A stretch of 64,000 nt of DNA from Achatina immaculata (Eukaryota; Mollusca; Gastropoda; Stylommatophora; Achatinidae): contig CM019713.1 in the NCBI GenBank assembly GCA_009760885.1, positions 4,904,996 through 4,968,995 of the forward strand. The letters run 5' to 3'. Below, piece after piece: positions 56,978-64,000 of this stretch. The notes under the pieces were generated by a model. The model was not told the origin of the DNA and searched no databases. It was given only the letters and a program-made list of their open reading frames with translations. A program made the position numbers and the translations under genes. Position 1 is the first letter of the stretch. The number at the start of each line of letters is the position of its first letter.

Positions 56978-57229
56978 TACTCACAGGCAAAATAAGAACG
57001 TACTCACAGGTAAAATAAGAACGTACTCACAGGTAAAATAAGAACGTACTCACAGGTAAAATAAGAACGTACTCACAGGTAAAATAAGAACGTACTCACA
57101 GGTAAAAGAGGAACGTACTCACAGGTAAAAGAGGAACGTACTCACAGGTAAAAGAGGAACGTACTCACAGGTAAAGGAAAAACGTACTCACAGGTAAAAG
57201 AGGAACGTACTCACAGATAAAAGAAGAAC
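56978..57229. repeat. 23-bp tandem array
   Basis: About eleven units of gtactcacaggtaaaataag plus aac; the right half has gaggaac in place of aagaac. Confidence 0.95.
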
Positions 57230-58180
57230 AAAGTCGGTACTACAGGTAGAGACCCGGACTTCAACAGGAAAAACAACTGTCCTTCCACAGCGTGTTAAAA
57301 TGTAAAGCCACGAAACACCCCACCACAGGATTACGTGCTACCAAGACTTTAACTCTTTCAATCCTGAATTAATTCGCATGCTGTGACAAAAAAAAAACAT
57401 TTTTTTTTTTGTGAGAAAATTCTGGTAGAAGGAAAACTGGTAGGAAGTCACCCCATAACTTAAAAATATGGGTTGGTTTAGTAACTTGCTACTTTTAGTT
57501 TTATTTACATCATATCTAAATGTTGTCTTGAGCATTGACTGACAGACGTGCAAGATCTACCAACCCAGCTAGTGCTTTTGTTTTTAATAGAAGAGTTAAT
57601 GCGAGTCTGATCATGTGACAGAATGTTTGTGCTTAGTTGGCCCAGTTTCAGGTCTAAAACACGGATTTAAGTAAACACAGACTTTCTGTCACCACAAATC
57701 AATCTCTTGTAGCTACCAACAAACTTTTATTACATGCTGTAAGATTCAATCATGGCCTAGTACAGACTTCATGAACTCTGGAGAACTTTCTGGAGCACTT
57801 TCTAGTTGTAGTCGGTTCTGTGGCATATCGTATTTATTATGAAACAGTTCTGGGTAAATTCTGGGACCCCGTCAGTACTAAGAACTTAACAGACAGTGAA
57901 AAGTAAATCTGACCTTACTTAGAAAACAAAAACACCCAACAAACCTATAGCTGTTGGTAACCAAGCATTACACCCGCATTATTTTAACCTGGAAAACTTA
58001 TTTCAAGAGATTACTGGAGTTTAAAAGTACAGACTTCAGCTAGTGAAATAAATCATTTCTTTTCTGTTGTCTCATTCTATGTTAAACAGCCCCTTAAACC
58101 GTCAGCGGTTGAATAAGAGATATGATTTCAAATTTTAAAGAAAGTCAGTGACATAAATGTGGGCCAACAGTTGTATCTAA
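57230..58180. other. no gene recognised
   Basis: Unassigned DNA. Confidence 0.5.
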
Positions 58181-58182
58181 TC

Positions 58183-59821
58183 AGTCAGCCATTTGCATGT
58201 ACCTTGCGGAACTTTGCCTCCCTAACAGCTCTCCTATAGACCTCTCGGTTGTAAGCATGATGCCTGTTGCAGATTTGCAGATCATCAACGATGTTTTGGA
58301 ACCATCTTCGCCTTGAGCTTCCTCTCTTTCTTTTTCCCATTATGTACCCTTCCAAGACGGTCTTCTCTAGATTATCAAGACATTTAATTGTGTCCAAAAT
58401 ATTTTAGTTTTCTCTGTTTAATCCTCTTTACTAGCCAGGCTTCTTCAATATTAAGTTCTTGTAGTACGGATATTTTTTTTTCTTTTTTCTTTGGATCTAT
58501 TATATTTGAACAACTCCTCTGTAGCATTTACATTCAAAGGCATTTATGTGTTTCTCAGCTGTTTTGTTAAGTGTCCAGGTCTCACAACCATATGTTGAGA
58601 TGGGAAAGATGAACGCCCTTAAAAATCTTATTTGTGTAGTTCTGTCTGTTCCTCTTCACAGATTCTTTAGTTGTTTTATTTACTTTCTGATGAGCGATAA
58701 ATGTCCTCCTTTTAATTCCCCTCATTGTATCTCCATTATTAGTTAGTAGTGATCCAAGATATTCAAAACTCTCCACTTCGCCCAGTGTTTCAGCATAGAT
58801 ACATATATCAGCTGCCTTGTTTGTTTTGTCAGTTGTCATCAATTAGTTTTCTTCGCATTATGATAAAGGTTTTGCTCTTCACTGTTCTTACAGACTGACA
58901 TAATTCGTTTTTCCATTCTTGTTTATGTTGTGGACAGTAATACTATGTCATCAACATATCTAATCTCTATTTCATAACCTCCAGTTGTTATGGCATAGTA
59001 TTATTCTTTGTCTACATATTCTCCAACATTCCTCATTATATTTTCAGTATACAAGTTAAATAACTAAAGCGAAAATATGCACTCCTGACGGACCCCTTGT
59101 TTTATATCAAACCAAGTTGTTGTTTCACCATTTATTCTTTCTGCAGCCTGTTGGTCTAGATACATCAGTGATATTAATTGTATCAAATGTGTTGGAAATC
59201 CCATTTTTTTCTATTATTTCCCTAAGTTTCTGGTGTTGTACACAATCAAATGCCTTTGAGTAGTCTATAAAAGATAAATATAGATTCATATTAAATTCTC
59301 TGCATTTCTCTATTATTAATCTTAGATTGAATATATGATCTCCTGATCCTCTTCCTTGTCTAAAACCAGCTTGGACCATATTGACTTCTTCTTCTATTTT
59401 CTTACGAAGTCTACCCATTATGATTTTTAGTAGAATTTTACTGGCATGACTAATCAGGTTGAATTCATTCCAGACTAAATGTTTACGAAGAATTAAAAAA
59501 ATATTTTGGCCAAACACCATAAGAAATAACATCTTGTTATGAGATGCAGATGAAGCCATTGACAGCAATTATTGAGGAAAGACGCTGGCGATGGCTGGGA
59601 CATGTGCTCCGAATGACTGATAACTCACTACCAAAAACAGCACTAAGATGGACACCACAGGGGAACAGAAGTAAGGGTAGACCAAAAGAGACATGGAGAA
59701 GAACAGCAGAGAGGATGTTGAGCAATAGAGGGCTCACCTGGGCAAGAGCAGAAAAAAAGGCAAAGGACAGGCATTTGTGGAAAACCCTTGCGGAAGCCCC
59801 ATGTGCCCTGAGCACTTAAGG

Positions 59822-59891
<70 letters not shown>

Positions 59892-59999
59892 AATCAGGAC
59901 AACAGTTGTGTAGTTTGTGCATAATTTCAAGTTACCCTTTTTCTGGCAGTTGTATGAATACAGTTATTCTCCGTTCTTTTGGCCAAATACCTGAATATA
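58183..59999 (-). mobile_element. LINE-A copy 8, split by LINE-G
   Basis: Starts at the standard 3' boundary (cagccatttgcatgtacctt) and runs upstream through the RT: KQGVRQGxxFSLYLF region, FIDYSKAFDCVQHQKLREII and MVQAGFRQGRGSGDHIFN near 59380. LINE-G interrupts it at 59459-59887. LINE-A resumes (acaacagttgtgtagtttgt) and ends 5'-truncated near 59999. Frameshifts and a damaged YADD region make it inactive. Confidence 0.85.
59459..59887 (+). mobile_element. LINE-G copy with exact target-site duplication
   Basis: Inserted in LINE-A with the 11-bp duplication gactaatcagg (59448-59458 and 59888-59898); the uninterrupted site is seen at 42728 in LINE-A copy 5. It encodes an open C-terminal frame of 91 codons (59544-59819): IIEERRWRWLGHVLRMTD, RSKGRPKETWRRTAERML, KKAKDRHLWKTLAEAP. 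It ends in a pure (ga)n tail of about 65 bp (59823-59887). The single clean frame and pure tail suggest it is one of the younger insertions. Confidence 0.9.
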
Positions 60000-60009
60000 T
60001 CTTATTTAT

Positions 60010-60385
60010 AAATATGACATGGAGGTGAAGACACTGACATGCTGGGGGTCACGTTTAGGGAATCATAGACTACCACGAGCCTGTCCCTCCTCTCCGCTGG
60101 TACTCCCAGTAACAAGTCTAACTTGGCTAATGGAGCAGGGACGGCCATACTTCCTATGGCAGTGGAGTCTGCTAAAGAAGTACTGCACACCCCCTTTTGT
60201 TTAGCGCAACTCAGGGAATGACAGAAATAGCGGCCATAACCCGCCTCCGAGCTAAACACGATGCTGCGCCTCAACATTTTCATAGAGTCAACTGCAGAGA
60301 ACACCAGCTGGCGTTTCCAAAGAGACAGAGGACAAGACAATACATCCCATTATATGAAGCAAATCGCCAAGGCTTATCGTGAAAT
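60010..60385 (+). pseudogene. possible C-terminus of an RNase H-type LINE (LINE-K)
   Basis: The frame around 60215-60380 reads GMTEIAAITRLRAKHDAAPQ then HFHRVNC and, after a shift, YEANRQGL. This resembles the segment after RNase H in I/Nimb LINEs, where a RLRTGH block precedes a CxxC-like zinc knuckle and a final LxxCPxY block. Weak and interrupted. Confidence 0.4.
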
Positions 60386-60655
60386 CTATTTATCCTCTCA
60401 GTACTGAAAGACATATGAGTAAGTAAAGAAGTATCCCCTCACAGAGTTGTGGTAAGGCAGCAAATAACGACTGTATGACAACATCAGATGTTACAGGCTG
60501 GCCCTTTGATAGTAGCCAGGTTCTACAAGCCCACAGTGGTACCAAGCACAAGAGTCTCACCACGTCATTGGACGATTCAAGTGATATTTAATGGTTAAGA
60601 TGAATGTGATGGATATGTGAGTAACGATGATTGATGATGATGATGATGATGATAG
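60386..60655. other. unassigned DNA with (TGA)n
   Basis: A short (tga)n repeat at 60631-60650 precedes the next array. Confidence 0.6.
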
Positions 60656-61075
60656 CATCCAATAGCTTAAATTATTGGTGGAACAGACGCAGATACAAAT
60701 GATAGCAGCATCCAACATTACAAATTGCTAGTGGAACAGACACAAATACATATGGTAGCAGCATCCAACATTACAAATTGCTAGTGGAACAGACACAAAT
60801 ACATATGGTAGCAGCGCCCAACATTACAAATTGCTAGTGGAACAGACACAAATACATATGGTAGCAGAGCCCAACATTACAAATTGCTAGTGGAACAGAC
60901 ACAAATACATATGGTAGCAGAGCCCAACATTACAAATTGCTAGTGGAACAGACACAAATACATATGGTAGCAGCGCCCAACATTACAAATTGCTAGTGGA
61001 ACAGACACAAATACATATGGTAGCAGAGCCCAACATTACAAATTGCTAGTGGAACAGACACAGATGACAGTAGCA
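60656..61075. repeat. 53-bp tandem array
   Basis: About 7.5 units of ctagtggaacagacacaaat plus acatatggtagcag(a/c)g and cccaacattacaaattg. Terminal units are diverged. Confidence 0.95.
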
Positions 61076-63095
61076 TCCAATAGTTCAAATTATTGGTGGA
61101 TCAGACAAGAATACGAATACACTAACAGAAACATTAGGCCAGTGGTTCAACCACAAAAAGATGAAACATGTCTCGCTTCAGTTAAGTCATTTTCTAACAT
61201 AACCACTGGATCCGAGAGCAAGAACCCCAATTCTTTAGTCTCGCTAACAAACAAAAACCTCCAGCCCCTCCATTTACATTTAAACTACCCCTTAGTGTCC
61301 GCTCGATGCCCGTGTAAGACATAAAAAAGGTAAAGGTAATCCTCTCATGCCTTGGAGGTGGCTTGATATTTATCCACTCAGGAAAGATCACCTCTGTCGA
61401 AACAAGGGAAATAACCCCAGAAATCATATAAACATTGCAAAAGGAAATAAGATAAGACAAACTTGCCCTGTTTTTATCTGAAACATTTTCACGTTGAGAT
61501 TTTATGAGGTTGATGGCATTATAAGTTGCTGGGAATTTTGTTCTCGATGTTATGACATGAATCTAATGTACAGGCTGATGAGATGCAAATACTTATATAT
61601 TATTCCTTTTTAACTTTGACAAACATATTTCTAAGACTTGTTTCACTGGTGGGTTTTTGTGGTGTGTGTGTGTGGTTTAATTAGCCTTTTTTAAAACTTT
61701 ATTTTCACAATCCTAGTAAAAACAGTTCCTGTTATAGCTTTATCTTTTCCGTCTTTAACTCAGACCCATTCAAATATTGCCAGGTTGTCTTTGACAAAAA
61801 ACGCTGAATCTTCCAAAACTACGCTCTACGGTGCCAACAAGTCCAATTCCATTTCTGTAGTTTGACATCTCAGGCAAACTGAAACTATAAATCACCACAG
61901 ATTCAAAGCATTGGCCCCACGCTAGTTCGAAGCGTACAATGTGCGATCGCTGCTGTTCAGAAGGGTATTATGCGCGCTCACGCAAAGATATTAATGCTAG
62001 CGGGGAATCTCGGTGAATGTATCTCGCTGCTAAGCTCTGAAACCGTAATTTTTGGTGTTTTGAATGGACGATTCCGGACAACACTGGATGTAGTTGGGGA
62101 TTTTTTTAACACACTTTGCTTATTGTACTATCTCTTTTGAAGGTAAATATAGTTATTCATAGTGAATAATCTCGCTCAGTGTTCAAAGTTAATATAAAAC
62201 ACATTGTTGCAGTTACCATTAGCAGAAATTATTGGAGTTTTTTTTAAGTGATCGTAAATAATATTCCCACGCCATTTTCAAGTTAATACTTCTTGTACTT
62301 AGCTTTCTTCAAATGAAACTGAAAATTAAAAGACGATATGTTATTTATATTTTTTTTAATTAGATTGAAAATAGCCTACAATAATTTTACTACATAATTT
62401 TCTTAATCGGTGCGTCGAAGTTTGTAAACAACAACAACAAAAATTCTTACCAAGCTACGTACATCTGTCACAGATCTGCTTTTAGTATCTTTCTAAATAG
62501 TTCACGGACATTGTAAAACTGTCTTTACCACACATTTCCATACTGCATATCGTGTTAGTAGATGCGTCTACAAGATACGCTTTTTATTGAGATGTCTTTA
62601 ACTGTTTGTTGTGGAGGGCGTTTGGAAGAAATTGAGACCATCATGTGACAGAATTGTCTAAAAGAAAGAAGAGAGCCGAAATATCGCCTTAGAGCTGTTT
62701 TGTTCATATGAGTAAAAGCACTTTCATAGAGCATTTGCATTTATTTTCGACAGTTCTGGGGTAGTAGCTATGTAAGTAAATATGCGCCATATTGTGCTAG
62801 TATAGTATAACATTGATGCATGAATGAAGCTCGGAATTATTAATTCAATGCTGTACTCCTGTTAAAAACAGACAGGCAGAATATTAAAAACAAACCACTC
62901 ATACAAACATCGACATCAGTCTCATATTTTCTTTATAGTTCGAAAATGTTGAATAGATTCAAAGTAATAAGATTCATGATTGTCATTTTTCAGTGCAGTT
63001 TCAATGTCTTGACTATTCTTAAAGGTGTATCATGGTAACTCACTGTCATTAATTTAAAATTTTCTGTAGTTGCATCCGTACGTCGATCACAGTGT
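61076..63095. other. low-repeat DNA, no gene recognised
   Basis: The longest stretch in the window without recognisable elements. It contains a (tg)n run near 61660 and AT-rich blocks. Being depleted of repeats next to possible exons, it could be intron or flank of a host gene. Confidence 0.45.
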
Positions 63096-63106
63096 GTGAT
63101 AACAAT

Positions 63107-63191
63107 GGAGGAAAATGTAAAGGCATTTAAAAAACAATTTTTAAAAAAACTGCAGGAGAAGGAAGTTTTCATTGGACTGCATCATACTTGA
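63107..63191 (+). CDS. possible host exon (basic/acidic helix)
   Basis: ATG at 63107 opens MEENVKAFKKQFLKKLQEKE and continues VFIGLHHT to a stop at 63191. The charged, heptad-like composition is unlike nearby noncoding DNA. No family is recognised, and splice sites are not certain. This may be a first coding exon or chance. Confidence 0.2.
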
Positions 63192-63468
63192 AAACTCAGT
63201 CGGAAAGGAAATGGAGACTAAAATACTGAACGTATTTTACAATGCCAGACGCCCAGCGAGAACTTGCTGAAGCAGAGAATGAATTTCGAAGAAGAAATTG
63301 GAACTGTTTATAAGAGTGGAAAGTTTTGTGATGATTCGTGTAAATTAAACAAGTTTTCTGAAAGCTACGCGTTTTCAAGTGTTCGTTTTACGAATGTTGA
63401 AGGTTTATCTATCTTACACATGTTTCAGGTTCTAGACATAGCTTTTCTTCTGTGTTTATTTGCAGAAT

Positions 63469-63765
63469 GTTTTGTTGGATAAGCTTTGCTACTACCAGAA
63501 GGTCCTCGAGGGCGTACGCAGTCGCCGAATTTCTGTACAAACAGACAATAAAGGCTGTGAAAAACCACATTATGCAGAAAAAAGCACCGCCAAGACAACA
63601 GACATGAATATCCCAAACCAGTCGTCTATTGAGATATCTCTAAATGTTTCAGAAACGCTCTGTTGGCCGTATAAATTTTGGTTTTTCGAGACAAAACGCT
63701 CTTCTGTAGCAACTTGCTGTGTGTACAGAACAATTAAGTCGCGGTACACGGCATCAGAAGTTTAA
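63469..63765 (+). CDS. possible host exon, function unknown
   Basis: A good acceptor-like sequence, tctgtgtttatttgcag, ends at 63466. An open frame follows: VLLDKLCYYQKVLEGVRSRR, then ISVQTDNKGCEKPHYAEK, stopping at 63765, about 97 codons. The codons look unlike transposon remnants and no transposon motif is present. I do not recognise the protein. It could be a terminal exon, or the true exon could end at an earlier donor. Random open frame remains possible. Confidence 0.25.
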   Translation, partial: VLLDKLCYYQKVLEGVRSRRISVQTDNKGCEKPHYAEKSTAKTTDMNIPNQSSIEISLNVSETLCWPYKFWFFETKRSSVATCCVYRTIKSRYTASEV

Positions 63766-64000
63766 ATTCACTCTCTAACGAACTTACTTACTTATGTCAC
63801 TGAATAATCAGTTTAGTTTTTCGTGTGTGTGTATTTGTGATTGCTTTCTCTTTACTTATTACAATGTTTTAAAGCAGTTGTAATTTTGAAAAGAAATGGC
63901 TTAAAAGAAAAGTGTCAAAGAAACATTGCGTCAGTGTCCGTGTTGAGTTTTTTTCTGTCAACGTCGTTACCGAATTTTTTTTTCTAACCAACATCCTTAA

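Overview
This is a eukaryotic, almost certainly metazoan, intergenic or intronic window built from transposable elements and tandem arrays. There are no operons, ribosome-binding sites or compact genes, and nearly every long open frame is either a fragment of a transposon protein or a translated low-complexity tract. The mix suggests a lophotrochozoan, most likely a gastropod mollusc. It contains many endonuclease/reverse-transcriptase LINE copies with the GHVxR...RGRPRxRW C-terminus, an I/Nimb-like LINE with RNase H, tRNA-headed SINEs, Tc1 and DUF4817-type mariner relatives, hAT-like MITEs, and abundant 20-90 bp minisatellites. The taxon is an inference; no host gene identifies it. LINE family letters (A-K) and the name MSE are my own labels.

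Layout. 1-1009: composite satellite. 1179-3340: decayed Tc1 element split by MSE copy A (1856-2843), a minisatellite-bearing element with an 8-bp direct repeat at its ends. 3365-4660: LINE-A and LINE-E 3' ends. 4681-5142: CTAAC-like repeat. 5394-10278: LTR retrotransposon with two 679-bp LTRs that look identical, no recognisable gag or pol, and a 4-bp target duplication, inserted into a LINE-F reverse transcriptase. 10.3-14.5 kb: LINE-A end, SINEs, short satellites, and a DUF4817 transposase split by a SINE with an 11-bp target duplication. 15.1-18 kb: LINE-C and LINE-F on the minus strand. 18.3-21.5 kb: 28-bp array, GATA array, mariner-type MITE, CT tract. 21.7-25.4 kb: RNase H fragment and LINE-G, -H and -A ends. 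26.8-28.2 kb: hAT-like element with a 31-bp array. 29.0-31.0 kb: MSE copy B, itself split by a LINE-D copy.

32.9-35.7 kb: LINE-I end and a 20-bp array interrupted by LINE-F and by a U2-snRNA-like retroposon (34300-34486, minus) with a target duplication. 35.9-37.0 kb: LINE-B, whose 5' junction has become a 28-bp tandem array. 38-40.2 kb: degenerate repeats, SINE and a 48-bp array with a LINE-D insertion. 40.6-49.6 kb: a LINE-D copy on the plus strand, opened by a nearly full-length LINE-A (41452-44436), a Tc1/DD34E transposon (46753-48255) and another LINE-A (48460-49390). 50.4-51.8 kb: LINE-F end and a 41-bp array. 52.2-60.4 kb: more LINE ends, including LINE-G inside LINE-A. 60.65-61.1 kb: 53-bp array. 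61.1-64 kb: low-repeat DNA with weak signs of host exons near 63.1-63.8 kb.

All transposon coding regions seen carry stops or frameshifts, so none of these copies looks autonomous. The history is readable from nested insertions and target duplications. The most unusual items are the U2-like retroposon, the two MSE copies, the gene-less LTR element with near-identical LTRs, and the minisatellite apparently born at a LINE 5' junction.
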